Source: Sycon ciliatum (Eukaryota; Porifera; Calcarea; Leucosolenida; Sycettidae). Taken from it: a stretch of 64,000 bases of DNA. Below the pieces are notes generated by a model. The model was not told where the DNA came from. It searched no databases and was given only the letters and a program-made list of their open reading frames with translations. Shown in pieces: positions 11,729 through 23,440 of the stretch. The DNA is taken from positions 4,788,904 to 4,852,903 of the forward strand of contig NC_088645.1 in NCBI RefSeq assembly GCF_964019385.1, in the 5' to 3' direction. The first letter of the stretch is position 1; each line of letters begins with the position of its first letter. The position numbers and the translations under genes are program-made.

Positions 11729-12117
11729 CTAGTGAGCAGTCAGGGCACCACACCACTTGGAGATCTGCCGCTTCGTCGGATTCTTCGGACACGACAACGA
11801 GACGCCGTCACGTCGTTTCCACACCAGGTTGCCGTCACGCTTGCTCACTTGCAACCCAAGCACCCGCGCCTGAGCCAATGGTTCTGCAGGCTTAGTTGGT
11901 AGAACATAGTGTTCCAACTTGGACTTCACCGCCTCTGCTTCCTCCTCAGGCACAAACAAGTCGTCGACATAATTGTCGACCTGCGGAAAGTCAAGCGTCG
12001 CAAACTTGACAATGGCATTCATGACCTTCGGCGCAACTGCCAGACAGAAACCCATACGCGTCATAACGTACAGTTTCTCTCGCCACACCACAGCCTGATA
12101 GCGAAGTAGCAATGGAT
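11729..12117 (-). pseudogene. Reverse transcriptase C-terminal half of LTR element
   Basis: Reads VRLHPLLLRYQAVVW, then RMGF and AVAPKVMNAIV, then the catalytic NYVDDLF, then the primer-grip region and thumb (LGLQVSKRDGNLVWK). It ends at a stop at 11729, with RNase H resuming downstream in the same frame. The N-terminal half lies at 13225-13692; the two are separated by the AAC-tailed insert. Confidence 0.82.
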
Positions 12118-13224
<1,107 letters not shown>

Positions 13225-13692
13225 ATCGGCCTTGCGGATGTCCACGATCACCTACTCCTGGCCCCGGAGGGGCCAATCTCGCAGCTTCTGATTACACGAC
13301 GGCACATCTGGACCAGGGTTCGAGTCAATTGCCTTGTTGAGGTAGCGGTAGTACATAACGGGACGAACAGGCGTGCTGGCTTTGTGCTCCTGGCAGACAG
13401 CTATTAATGGTAACACGGCAACAACTGGCCCGTGAACGGTCGCATCATGTGGAGTCAACCATCCACTCTCTATCCACGCGGCTACTTCCGCCTCGTAATG
13501 TTTGACTTGATCAGCAGACAGCTTGCCGCCGGAGTATTCGCCAATGCCAGAGCCTAGGTGAGCAGGACTATTGTCCGTCCACTTCCACTCAACCTCCCAG
13601 AAGCGACAGCTCTCCTTCCAGCGAACCACTGCGGCACCAAGCTCGAGGGTAACGTCCTGGCCGTTTCTGGCCACCTGGACCCCACGCGGCAT
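13225..13692 (-). pseudogene. Reverse transcriptase N-terminal part of LTR element
   Basis: Reads WKWTDNSPAHLGSG, then GPVVAVLPLIAVCQ, then TPVRPVMYYRYLNKAID, the usual RP-DYR-LN segment with Asp replaced by Tyr. After WPLRGQE a stop precedes IVDIRKADL, where the insert begins. It is separated from the protease segment by a frame change near 13700. Confidence 0.75.
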
Positions 13693-13742
13693 CTCTTGGC
13701 TTTGCTAACTCCAGCCACCACAGCACCCTGGCCAAACACAAC

Positions 13743-14600
13743 CTATGACCATTGCCCTTGGTCGCACTTCATAGTGACACCGCCCAGCGTCTGGATGGGG
13801 TCCGATCCAATGATGACGTCAGCAGACACTACGCCCAGGTGTTCCACGACAAGAAACGACTCCATAGTGAGAGGAAGATGGACGGGTCCATCCAACCGGC
13901 GGACATTCAGGTCAATGGAGCCCTTCAGCAGCAAATCGGACCCATCTATCGCCACGAGGCCCTCTGTGGTCGGCTTGACGTCACTCAATACGCCAAGATC
14001 ATCCACTGCAGCACTTGAGATGAGTGACCGTGCTGCACCAGTATCCACCGCGGCACGCTTTCGGCTCCACTGGTCCTGTTCTGCACGAGTGCTGACATTG
14101 ACGTACACCAGATGCACGTCCGAGCTTGGAGACTGCTGCACCGCCAGGCACGGAGCTTTCTTCCTAGACTTGTCCGATGAAACAGCACCAACTGCCTTGC
14201 TGCTGCCACTCCTTTTCTTGGGGCAGTCTGCTTTCCTGTGCCCAAACTGATGGCAGTTGAAACACTTGACGCCAGTCTTGGGGCACCTTGCTCGGAGGTG
14301 ACCAACTTCGCCACAGTTGTAGCAAGCTCTGCGGCCTCCACCAGTTGCAGTAGCTACTCCCACAGGCACTAGCTTGATGTCCCGGACTTGCCTCAAGGCC
14401 CTAACTTTCGCGACACACTCCGTTGCAGTCATCGTTGCACCAGCTTGCGCCATGCGAATGTGCCTCTGCCTCTCACCGTCGACGGCTTTGATGAACTGCT
14501 CGGAATAGAATCGGATCTTTGTCCCCCGCGTCCAACTTATGCCCCGACAATGTGAAGAGACGCCGCAAATCAGCCACGAAGGCATCCACCGACTCATCAC
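13743..14600 (-). pseudogene. Gag nucleocapsid and aspartic protease of LTR element
   Basis: Two CCHC zinc knuckles, CYNCGEVGHLRARC and CFNCHQFGHRKADC (about 14240-14325), bind RNA in this family. Then comes an aspartic protease with AAVDTGAARSLIS (about 14020-14060) and a downstream VIIGSD flap-side motif near 13800. The capsid C-terminus upstream overlaps the gag segment in another frame, so an indel lies near 14480-14590. Confidence 0.82.
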
Positions 14601-14991
14601 CGCGCAGCACTCGCGTCACGCACTGCTTGTACGCTTGAGCGGGAGTTGGCTTGAAAGATTCTTCCAAACGTTTCTTGACTTTGTCAGCATCCTTTCGATC
14701 GTTCTCCGACATCTGACTAAACACCAGCGACGCCTCGTCGTCCAACAACAACGGCAAGTAGGTCATCCTGGAGCTTCCGCCCTCGTCCCACTTGTTGATC
14801 TTTGCAACGACTTCAAACTTAGACCAGAATGTCTCCAGGTCTTCTCGACCTCCGCGGAACGGCTTCAGGTAGGAACCCAAATTCATCTCCACAAACACAA
14901 TGTACCTCAGTCCACGTGGCACTCCGAACTCCCGGGTTTCGGCACCACGCTGTGGGGAAACTACCCTCTGACACTGTACACCAACGCACAC
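14473..14991 (-). pseudogene. Gag capsid region of LTR element
   Basis: Contains LKPFRGGREDLETFWSKFE, LLDDEASLVFSQM, KRLEESF, and VDAFVADLRRLF, the pattern of the retrotransposon gag capsid family. Translation probably starts near 14888 at MNLGSYLKPF. It runs out of frame near 14480, where the next segment takes over. Confidence 0.75.
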
Positions 14992-14999
14992 CGGCTTCT

Positions 15000-15460
15000 T
15001 GCAGTAAGTACTTTAGTTGAAATACATTATTGTGGGAACTAACATGAACAAAACAAACCAAGCTACCATGAGTACGGGTCGAGTTCCAAACAGAAACCCA
15101 AAGGTGTCCGAGCAAGGAGCCACTCCCTCGCTGCGCACGCTCTGCATGCAGCAGGACGTCCGCACGACGTCCAGTGGACCACATCATACAGATAAACACA
15201 TGCATGCAGCAGGACCTCCGCACGACGTCCACATGTAATAACGAGTGTAATGCGGAGTTGTGATGTCATTATCACGACAGAATCAGTCAGAACAAGTGCA
15301 TACACTAACACCGCTCTGGAGCTTCCCCCAGTCTCGGGGGACTAGCGAGATCTTGGTCTACCGGCAGTTGTGGGATGGAGTCCAGCGCACTAGGTGACCA
15401 TGTGCTATGGATGCTCAGCACTCCAGAGAAATGTCTCCGAAAACGGTGACCCTGCTCTTC
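15000..15460. other. Spacer with short direct repeat
   Basis: No gene recognised. The phrase GCATGCAGCAGGAC with CCGCACGACGTCCA occurs twice (about 15145-15175 and 15201-15232). This may be the leader or LTR remnant of the LTR element, but no second copy exists in the window to test that. Confidence 0.5.
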
Positions 15461-15684
15461 TGGTTACGTGCATAGATTTTCGCTTTCATCCACGACTGCG
15501 GTTGTCCAAGCCGGTTTCAAACTTCCCCTGCAGCTTGGAGATCGTGAATGCACTTTCATAATTATAATAGCTCGGTTAAAACGTGACTCTGTAGCCGCTA
15601 GCGCCTTGCTTTCTATCCACGTCACACGGGCTGCATCAATAGCCGAGCGTGCCTTCGACCTGGCAGATTTAAATGTGCTGAAGG

Positions 15685-16082
15685 ATGGATAGTGCAGGCC
15701 AGTGTGGAGAGTGTGGACGTTGGCTGAAGTTCCGTGGAGGTCTGGCAAGGCACATGTGTACTTACCCCCAGTCAGCAGTCGGTGCGCCCCTGCCGCTGCC
15801 TGCTTCTCCGGACCACTGTGCTGCGTCGCTCACTGCCAGGCTTGTGACAGCTGCTTTGCGTCTACACGTGGCCGCGCCCGTCATCGCTGCTCACGGACTT
15901 GTAGTCGTCCGACCGTTCAGGACCGTCAGGGTTACACATGTGTTTGCGCCTGCTCCCGCTGATTTCGCTAACCGCATCACCTGGATCGTCACAGGGCTGT
16001 GTGCTCCTCCTCTCTCTCAGCTGCTCCTCCGGGGCCCACGTAACCTTCATGGCAGTGGCTCAACAGGACAAAAGGACAGGAC

Positions 16083-16134
<52 letters not shown>

Positions 16135-16287
16135 AAGCCCGCGAGTGGAGCCAACTACCGCACGAAGACAACGACTTGGAACGACTCTGAGCGTTGGCTC
16201 ATGGAATGCTCGCTCTGTTGTGGAGAGTGATGGACCAGTTCTAGCGGCAGCCGTGAGAGGAGTTGTTTCCGATGATAAGCCAGATCC
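15685..16287 (+). pseudogene. 5' part of a zinc-finger LINE
   Basis: Three C2HC-like finger patterns occur in order: CGECGRWLKFRGGLARHMC (about 15703-15759), CQACDSCFASTRGRARHRC (about 15835-15893, in the next frame), and a third ending HLDRHRAVC with two stops inside (about 15930-16005). After a GT tract the start of an AP endonuclease appears, TLSVGSWNARSVVE (about 16170-16215). This matches non-LTR elements that carry N-terminal fingers before the endonuclease. Frameshifts and stops show it is dead. The endonuclease start recurs at 39095-39215 in the duplication; the fingers do not. Confidence 0.65.
16086..16133. repeat. (GT)n microsatellite
   Basis: Uninterrupted GT at the left edge of the duplication. 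The corresponding tract in copy B (39002-39066) is longer. Confidence 0.95.
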
Positions 16288-16296
16288 ATAGCTGCT

Positions 16297-16646
16297 TTCT
16301 CAGGACTGCCTAGCCTGACTCGGCATTCGCCTGGGCACGCTTAGAGGCCTTAATCAGCTGCGGCAGTTGGCAGAGGATAAGTCACGGTGGAATGGCACCC
16401 CGCGGCACTCATCTTCCTCTGCCGAGCCGGGTCCTTGACTTATCCCCTGCAGGGTGAACATCGTGCACGAACAGCCTACCGTCTTTCTGACATTGCCACT
16501 CGAACTTGACAACAGAAGCTGCTTTTCGTATGTGCAGTTACATTGAGCCATGGTGTTTTTGTCTTATGTTTGTGAATCCTTACCGGAAGCAAATGCTGGT
16601 TTTTATGCATTCGTGTAATTACTCAGCGCTATTTGCAATAATAATA
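16297..16646 (+). mobile_element. 5'-truncated LINE 3' end, copy A only
   Basis: A 350-bp insert flanked by ATAGCTGCT on both sides (16288-16296 and 16647-16655). Copy B has the uninterrupted site with a single ATAGCTGCT at 39221-39229. The insert ends in (AAT)n, and its first part reads LRGLNQLRQLAEDKSRW, typical of a LINE C-terminus, so it is a short target-primed insertion that occurred after the duplication. Confidence 0.9.
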
Positions 16647-16756
16647 ATAGCTGCTGGAGATGGCTCTCTCGAACATGGTCCCGCTCGTCGTTCTATATTG
16701 TCGGCCCGGTAAGGGGACACGTGACCGTAATGGCAGTGTTTACCAGGACCAGGACC

Positions 16757-16758
<2 letters not shown>

Positions 16759-16793
<35 letters not shown>

Positions 16794-16856
16794 TGTGTGT
16801 GTGAGTGTGTGTGTGTGTGCTTGTGTGTGTGTGTGGGTGTGAGTGTGCGTGTGAAT
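16759..16856. repeat. (GT)n microsatellite
   Basis: GT repeats with CT and GA interruptions, ending GTGTGAATAAATA; followed directly by a SINE-body copy. Confidence 0.93.
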
Positions 16857-16869
16857 AAATATAAATAAA

Positions 16870-16985
16870 AAAGACCAAAAAGCAGGGATTCACTGGCCAG
16901 AAAAAGCCACTACATAGCTGTGTGGTGTAGACCAGGCTGAATAGTGGTGGCCAATTCTTCAGCTTTGGAAGCTGTTGAATGGGAC
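16870..16985 (+). mobile_element. SINE body fragment
   Basis: Matches the SINE body at 5990-6385 in opposite orientation (GATTCACTGGCCAGAAAAAG, then GCTGTTGAATGG). No tRNA-like head is present here. Confidence 0.75.
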
Positions 16986-17027
16986 TGCGAGATGCTGCAG
17001 AAGACCAGGTTCAACGTTTCTGGATGG

Positions 17028-17279
17028 TCATCCATCGATGGTGGGGTATACGATGCTCGAGGAACTAGATTCCAGTGAAAACCCAAGATTCCTTTGCTCC
17101 TGGACGCTCCGACGTGTTGTGATATCTGCCAGGTGCGCAGTAACTAGTATTTTCATCGCTATAGCGAGGACGATGGCGATCGGCAAACTCTCGCTCGCAG
17201 CCATCACCAGCCTCTCAAAACCATCACTTGGCATCCCCCAGAGGTATAGGATAAAGCCAAAACAGCTCACAACAAACAA
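17028..17279 (-). other. Unrecognised open segment shared by both duplicates
   Basis: An open frame of about 83 codons on the minus strand with hydrophobic stretches (FVVSCFGFILYLWG and ESLPIAIVLAIAMKILV). It occurs almost unchanged at 39643-39876. The plus strand is open too, and the DNA is near-identical between copies, so openness is no evidence of selection. ESLPIAIVLAIA faintly recalls the fourth membrane helix of P-type ATPases, but no second motif supports that. Most likely non-coding or an exon scrap. Confidence 0.25.
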
Positions 17280-17404
17280 AAGCTAAGGACGATGGAAAGA
17301 GAGAATGTCAAAAAGAAGACGAACAGTATGAAGTTCAAATGGTTTTGAACACTCGTACCACCAACTATACCACTTTCAATAAATTGTGACGCCATTTTGT
17401 TTTA

Positions 17405-17560
17405 ACAGGCATACGGTCCATTAGACAGTTATCTGGCGCAAGTATTGATCTGTCTTATTCAGATCTTGTTCGCTATCGTTGCTATAAGAGAAAATCTGTG
17501 GGTGCACATCCAGGGCATTTGCAGATTTGCGTGCTTCTCTTGCGACGAGCGTATACATGG
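17405..17560 (+). repeat. Dispersed repeat X, copy in duplicate A
   Basis: Matches the reverse complement of 7370-7560 and the direct sequence of 39995-40160. It is followed by a GT microsatellite and a SINE body. Confidence 0.7.
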
Positions 17561-17566
17561 TTACAT

Positions 17567-17573
17567 GGTGTGT

Positions 17574-17650
<77 letters not shown>
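17567..17650. repeat. (GT)n microsatellite followed by GA run
   Basis: GT repeats, then GAGAGA to about 17670. The tract length and composition differ in copy B (40163-40302). Confidence 0.93.
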
Positions 17651-17651
<1 letters not shown>

Positions 17652-17774
17652 GTGAGAGAGAGAGAGAGAGAATGTGTGTGTGAGATTTGGAGAATGAGTG
17701 TGTGTGTATTTGGGTACATGGTGTGTGAGATTTAGAGAATGTGTGTGCGTCTGGGGGGTGGAAAAATGAAAAAA

Positions 17775-17948
17775 AAGGATTCACTGGCCAGAAAAAGTCA
17801 CTTCAATCAGCTGTGTGGTGGATACCAGGCTAAAAATAGTGGCGGTCGATTCATCAGCCTTGCAAGCTGTTGAATGGTGTAATCCCAGCACAAGTTGCTA
17901 TGTCTAACATAGCTGTTCGCTATCATCGATTCCGCGATGGGCAGGTCT
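17775..17948 (+). mobile_element. SINE body copy
   Basis: A full body segment (CTGGCCAGAAAAAGTCACTT through CTATCATCGATTCCGCGAT), equal to 40372-40545 and to the minus strand of 6765-6940. The tRNA head is missing. Confidence 0.78.
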
Positions 17949-18345
17949 GAGGTCTGAGGGGGGGGGGGGGGGATTTAGAGAATGCATGTGTGCGTGCGTG
18001 TGTGTGTGTGTGTGTGTATGTGAGAGAGATATATATGTAGAGAATGTGTGTATGTGTGTGCGTGCGTGTATGCGCGTGCGAGTGTATGTGTATGTGAGAA
18101 AAGGGAGAGAGTGTGGGTGCATTTGTGTGTAATGGTGTTGGCATGTGTGGATTTGGCATTTTAAAAGTCCCCAGCTCTATTCTCATTCGCGCCGGAACTG
18201 CTGCTGCATAGCCCCAAGTCTGAAGACTTGGCAAGTTCACGCCTGCACTTGACTCTTGCGCTATGATACGCGTCGCCTATGATACCCCTCAGAATTTCCC
18301 ACCTTGCTTCCCCTTATGTTCTGTCTGCCCGTGTTGGATCCATCA

Positions 18346-18389
18346 GTTGTCTGATGATGGTAGTAATAGGTGAAACTCAGAGTTGTAAC
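18346..18389 (+). ncRNA. Hammerhead-like motif, copy A
   Basis: CTGATGA (18351-18357) and GAAAC (18372-18376). Stem III is ACTC/GAGT with a 1-nt loop, and stem I is GTTGT/GTAAC with two wobble pairs. Stem II is essentially absent, so it is probably inactive. The same motif lies at 41408 in copy B. Confidence 0.4.
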
Positions 18390-18511
18390 AAATCTTACAA
18401 TCTCTCTCTTTTCTTACATACATGTACATGTATTCACATTGATCATTTCCTAATGTCCGCTTCAATTATACTATTTATCGCCATAATCAAGTTATTGTCT
18501 CCTCGTCGCCT

Positions 18512-18571
18512 ATTCATTTGCTTTCACTATCATCAGGCAACGTTGCCTGATGATAGTGAAAGCAAATGAAT
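18512..18571. repeat. Perfect 60-bp palindrome
   Basis: Arms 18512-18541 and 18542-18571 are exact reverse complements with no spacer (centre GGCAACGTTGCC). In copy B (about 41762-41821) the left arm carries three mismatches, so either A was perfected or B decayed. Confidence 0.92.
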
Positions 18572-19000
18572 AAACTTTAAGTACATGTACCTGTACATGT
18601 ATGAGCAAACAAGCCGTGATTGCCTCTCTTGTCCTCTATTACAGTATTAGTATTACACTCTGACTTCGCCGTGTGGATCACTGTCAGCACACTGTGTGTA
18701 TCCTCCGCTACATTCGTTGTTCTTATTTTACTAGTAAACGAGGCTGTGTATCCGACCATTCCTCCCCCCTGTGATAAAAAATCATTGCCCAGCACGGCAA
18801 GGTCCGTGGCGCCAGACAGGTGAACTTGTGCAGGGCGCGAACTGCTTGACTCACGTGATCGTAACAGCAGCGACCCAGCGAGCACTGGCTAGCTATCTCC
18901 TGTACAAGAACCAAGTGGGCCCGTTTTGTACTGTCGAGTGTCGTAACAGCCGTGTGGCTGTGCACACATGCCACTTCGGATTTGTCATGTGACAGTCATT

Positions 19001-19124
19001 GACTCTTGGTGTCAACAAAATTTGTTGACACCAAGAGTCTCAGAGGGATTATTTTTTTAGTGAGTGCACCTTCAGTATTTAATTACTGAAGGTGCACACT
19101 CACTAAAAAAATAATCCCTCTGAG
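19001..19124. repeat. Two adjoining hairpins, copy A only
   Basis: Hairpin 1 (19001-19039) has perfect 19-bp arms around a single A. Hairpin 2 (19039-19124) has arms of about 40 bp around a short TTAA-containing loop, with a 2-bp difference between arms (GTGAGTGC versus GCACACTCAC). Copy B (42250-42300) and the related repeat at 60950 have the simple, unduplicated sequence, so the inverted copies arose in A. Confidence 0.9.
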
Positions 19125-19840
19125 AGGCTCTGTCTCCAGATTACAGCGCTAGCGGTGAATCACACCGGTGATCCATAATGGATCAAGCAGGTGCTGCATG
19201 ATAGTAGTGATCACGTGACAGACTGCATGACTATTGTAGACATTGTACGTGTGCAGTGGAGGAGCTAGACACATACAAATGTAGCAGGGCCGGCTAGATA
19301 GGGGAAGTCCCTAGCCCTGGTACGCTGTGGCTGTGAGGCTGTGAGCTGACATGGACTAGAACTGTAAGAGTTAGTACAGAATTCACATGTACATGACCAC
19401 TGAACAGTACTACTTGTACTTGTAGGTTAGTTGTAGGTCTAGGTACTCAGTTGCAAGTGACACGTGACAAGTGACAGTTAACCATCATGCCACACAACAG
19501 AGACGAGCCTGTGGGGTGTCGCAAGCGTTTATTCCAGCGTGAATAATCATGAGCCTGTGATCGGTAATCAAGTATGACGTACATGTACTCAGTATGAGGT
19601 TATGATTATAAATGATGTACACATATCACACATCAGAGAGGCAAGGACAGCAGAAGCGACCCGCGGGGTCCTGCGCCGTCAGAACGGCTACGTGTACTAC
19701 TAGGTTGCTATGGCAGCGGAATACTAAATCTTAGTACACATGAATAGTTCAATGGTGCCGATGTGCGTGCAATATGCGGCGCCCATCAGCAGCACCCGTA
19801 CCTCCAATAAAGGTACCGAATGGCTTGCGACACGCAGGCT
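19125..19840. other. Non-coding part of duplication copy A
   Basis: No gene recognised. It is shared with 42300-43010 and in part with 60990-61230 (for example ATTGTAGTGATCACGTGATG-like phrases and AGGGGAAGTCCCTAG), so it belongs to a dispersed repeat family. Confidence 0.6.
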
Positions 19841-20795
19841 CTAGTAGTGCTGTGGCATGCCTGCGGGCCTGAGAATGTACGTGCGATATGCCCTGCTGGA
19901 CCAGCGGCCTGCAGCCATCAGGGCATACTCTGGTGCGCCTCGATCCACCATGTGTGTGGCTCCCCCGGCGCGTAAGGAATGGCTGCTGATGCTTGGACCT
20001 AGCACTTTGTGTAGGACAGCATTGATGTCGTTCGGCGTGAGATGGCGACCATCCTGAAACTTGAATAGGGTTGCTTGTCATTGCTCCATTTGCTGGACCG
20101 AACGTAAGCCTGGGCTCGGACGGGACATAGTGCGGGGTCAGCGTAGCGATGCAGCGCTACCTCCCCGCCTGTTGTTAATTGAGACGTGTTATTCCTCTGG
20201 AGCTGCAGATAGGCCTCCTGCTGGTCTAACCGGGAACGTGTGGTGACAGCGACGTGTACTCACTCACACGCAGCAGCAGGCCGTGGAAGGCTGTCGTAAG
20301 AGCAGCCCATAGCATTAGTTTGTCTGCCGGGGAGTACAAGGACCGATCCAAGAACTGGCGGAGAGCCTTCAGCTGGTGGACGGTGATCGCTTGGCGCTGA
20401 GGGCGTGCTGACGGATGCCTGGGAAGCGACGCTCTCTCCCTCTCTAAGCCCTTGAGCAGGGCTGTGATGCGGCTTGAGGATATAACCCAGACCGGGTCTC
20501 GCATGTGGAGGAGGTGCTATTCGATCGCGGCCAGGTAGACTCTCAGAGTGCTGGCGCTGACTGAGTGAGACATTGCGGCAGCGAACAGCAGGACATTGTT
20601 CTGATCTGGGTGATGTGCGTCGCGGCGCATGCGACCCATGAACTCCAGGAATGCACGCCAGCCTGGGGCGTACGTGCGCTGTGTGCCAGTGGCTACCGAG
20701 TTGGCAATCAGGTGCTCTGCTCTCGCTGAGAGAGCGGCGGCTAGCGAGCCTAGAAGGACACAGGCACAAGTGCATGCAACACAAAACGCACACAC
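19841..20795 (-). pseudogene. DIRS-type tyrosine recombinase, copy A
   Basis: Tyrosine recombinases of DIRS-group elements join circular cDNA to the genome. The N-terminal core-binding domain reads LIANSVATGTQRTYAPGWRA; the catalytic part has FHGLLLRVSEYTSL. Near 19860-20000, in a shifted frame, come the HxLR box (HSLR-GGATHM) and the end with the likely nucleophile (SRAYRTYI), stopping at 19841. Damage: a TAG at about 20519-20521, a roughly 34-bp deletion near 20230 relative to copy B, and a 4-bp loss near 20117. It lies downstream of the RT region at 22084-23440 in the same orientation and is probably part of that element. Confidence 0.82.
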
Positions 20796-21164
20796 CCATA
20801 CGCAGGCACACGCGCATGTTTCCTAAACAGGCAGGATGGTAGGTCGGCCGCGCTGCGGTGTATGTGTGCTGCACCGGGTCGCCGAACAGCGGCCCGCTTC
20901 CCGGAACACACTGGCTCGGCGGCGTGGCTGCGGATTGTAAGCAGAGGACCCGTGGTTTATGCTAGTGGGAAATCTCCCCCTGACCTCGGCGGGGCGTTCC
21001 TGTACTGGTTTGGCAGAGGTTCGCCCTCATCCTGTGGGGCTAATGCAAATACGACCCGAGAGCCCCCCTCCCCCAGCCCTGTGGGGTGGGAGCCTCTGCT
21101 ATTGGCCTAACCCATAGGTACTTAGCCTTGCGGGTGGACGCATGGGGGTGGCACGTAAGCGTTG

Positions 21165-21600
21165 GCTTGCGTAGCCGTTACTTTCGGCGGTAAGCGATCC
21201 TCCGGCGGGAGGTGGACATCCGGCGGGATGTTATGCAAGCGGGGATGGTGACCCTGGACAGACACACAGAACAACAGACAGCAGGCGGCGAAGCCTTGGT
21301 TCGGTGGAGCCGTTGCTTGCAGCGGCAGTGTCTGTAAGCGATTCTCCGGCGGGAGTTATATGTTCGGCGGGATGTAATGCGAGCGGGGCTAGCGACCTTG
21401 GATAGGCACACAGAACAATAGACAGCGGGCTTCGAAGCGTTGGCTCGCGGAGCCATTGCTTGCGGCGGTGGTGTCTGTAGGCGATCCTACGGCGGGAGGT
21501 GGACATCCGGCGGGATGTTATGCGCGCGGCTTGCGACCCTGGATATACACGCAGAGCACAAGACAGCGAGCAGGTCAGGCTCGCGGAGCCGTGCCCCTAG
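21165..21600. repeat. 143-bp tandem repeat, about three copies
   Basis: Period 143-144 bp: GCGATCCTCCGGCGGGAGG at about 21194, GCGATTCTCCGGCGGGAG at about 21338 and GCGATCCTACGGCGGGAGG at about 21481. Each unit contains CCGGCGGGATGT and AGACAGC. It lies between the RNase H and recombinase regions of the DIRS-type element, where direct repeats are expected in some DIRS/Ngaro elements, but I cannot prove these are the element's own split repeats. Confidence 0.85.
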
Positions 21601-22083
21601 TATACGGGCAAACATACAACCTGCTAGGTAGACTTAACACCCTCTACAATTTGCCTCGGTAGCATGGCAACACGGTGCCTGGCCATTATTTTGTTTGCGC
21701 CATGCGGGCCACGCGTGTCGCGTACATATGAAGCGCCCCCGTGTACAGTGGTCGCCGGTTCGGGGCATGCCGGGTGTCGGCCTCTATTCCTCCCAAAAAG
21801 AAAAAAGGGGGTTCTTAGGGGCCGGATAAGCCCATTAAGCACACAGAGTGGTAAGATAGACCATAAAGGGTTTGCCCCAGCGAGGGCATGGATAATCATT
21901 GACAGCGGAAATTGTAGATGGGTTAGTAGAGTAGGGGAAACAAAACAACAAGAAAAGAGCAGAGATGCCAGATGCTGGGCTGGGGGGACTACGGACGTAC
22001 GGCAAGCCTGCGTAGTGGTGGCTGGGATTGCCGAGAGCTTGAATTGGTGGCTGGAGCGCCTGGCCAACTGCAGACGGATGCGA

Positions 22084-23440
22084 CTATCCGTTGTCGGATT
22101 GGGCACTTGCGAGTGATGATTGGGCAGTCTCCGCGTCGGGAACCAGACGGCGGAAGCACAGGAACTGGGCCCGGGAGAGTGCGTCTGCGATGCTGTTGTC
22201 GACGCCGGCAATGTGACGGACGAGCAGGCAGAAGTTGTGGCGAGCGGCGAGTTGCATGGTGTTGCGTATCAGTGCCATGACCCCGGCGTGTCGGCATGTG
22301 CCGGACTCCCAGACAGTGCACACTGCTGAATTATCGCAGTGGAAGAGGATCTCCGTCTGTGCCCAGTGGGGGCCCCAGAGTTGGCAGGCAATGGCGATTG
22401 GCCACATCTCTCTCCACATTATGGACGTGTATGGTGGGGCCTGACCATGTGCCCGCGAACCAACGACCCTGGTAAAAGCCGCCGAAACCGATGCCAGGCG
22501 CGTCGGTGAACAGTTCCAGGTCCGGGGACTTTGACCATACGGGGTCGCGTAGGAGGGCCTTTCCGTTCCATAGTGGGAGGAAATCCTGCCACCATTTTAC
22601 GTCGGCGAGAGCCTCGCTGGTGAGCCCGACGGCCGTGGCAGGGCTGGTGACCGAGGAACACAGGTCGATGAGGCGGCGAGTGAACGTACGACCGGCTGGG
22701 ACGACCTTGGCGGCGAACGCCAGGTGGCCAACGAGGGACTGGAGTTCGTGTTTGGACGCTGATGACCGGATGGCCCAGGCTGCGAGGAGTTGCCGCAATG
22801 TACGGCAATGTCAATGTCGATGCCAAGCACTGTGAGGCAGGCGGCGGGGCCAACAACTTTGTCCGGGCCGTCTGCTGTTGGAACGCCCAGTTTTGTGAAG
22901 ACCTGCAGAATAGTGGCTTTGTGGGTCGCGGCCGCCGAGGACGTGACAGACTCGGCTGCTGGAGACACTAAGACGAAGTCATCCAAATAGTGCTCCAGTG
23001 CAGGGATACTATAGTTATTACGGAGGATCCATTCTAAGACGGAAGCCAGGCAGATTAACACACTGGGAGCGGAGCGTAGGCCAAATGGCAGGACAGTATC
23101 GATATAGTAGTTGGCCTTCCACAACATGCCGAGGAACCGCCAGTCGTCGGGGTGCATGGGGCAGAGTCGGAAAGCGTGCTTCAGGTCCACCTTTGACAGA
23201 AGGGCTCCGGGGCCCGTCGTGCGCACGTGGCTGCTATCGTGTCAATCGTAATAAGAGAGAAACGGTAGGCCTGCTTGTCAAAGAACGAATTGACGCTGTT
23301 TCCATCGGGGGCGGACAGGTGCATGATGAGCCGGTGGCCGCCCGACTTCTTGGGGACCACACCTACGCCAGAGGTGCGTCGATGGACGAATGGCGGCGCG
23401 TTGAAGGGGCCAGCGGGTGTGGCCCCCGACTGCATTCCGT
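22084..23440 (-). pseudogene. DIRS-type reverse transcriptase and RNase H
   Basis: Starts with GPFNAPPFVHR and GVVPKKSGGHRLIMHLS (about 23300-23435), goes on after a frameshift to SKVDLKHAFRLCPMHPDDW, LPFGLRSAP and the catalytic LEHYLDDF (about 22970-23000). RNase H follows with LELFTDAPGIGFGG (about 22490), then ILFHCDNSAV and HIAGVDNSIADALSR (about 22170-22340). The VDLKHAFR motif and the adjoining RNase H are typical of the DIRS clade. At least three frame changes show it is dead. Confidence 0.87.

Larger units (their letters stand above)
16085..20962 (+). repeat. Direct duplication, copy A, part 1
   Basis: Collinear and nearly identical with 39001-44163; many 60-base blocks differ at three positions or fewer. 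It contains a LINE start, SINE bodies, repeat X, hammerhead-like motif, non-coding spacer and a tyrosine recombinase pseudogene. Copy-specific changes are listed separately. At 20962 the match stops inside the DIRS-type element; copy B jumps from there to sequence matching about 30450. Confidence 0.93.

Noticed and set aside
17028-17279. P-type ATPase exon
   Set aside because: Only one short hydrophobic stretch is vaguely similar; no phosphorylation motif and no splice-site support.
18548-18566. Hammerhead core CTGATGA...GAAA in the palindrome
   Set aside because: Only 4 bases separate the core words and stems I to III cannot form.
20260-20874. 204-codon minus-strand frame over the recombinase
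   Set aside because: It is a shadow in another frame of the DIRS-type recombinase.
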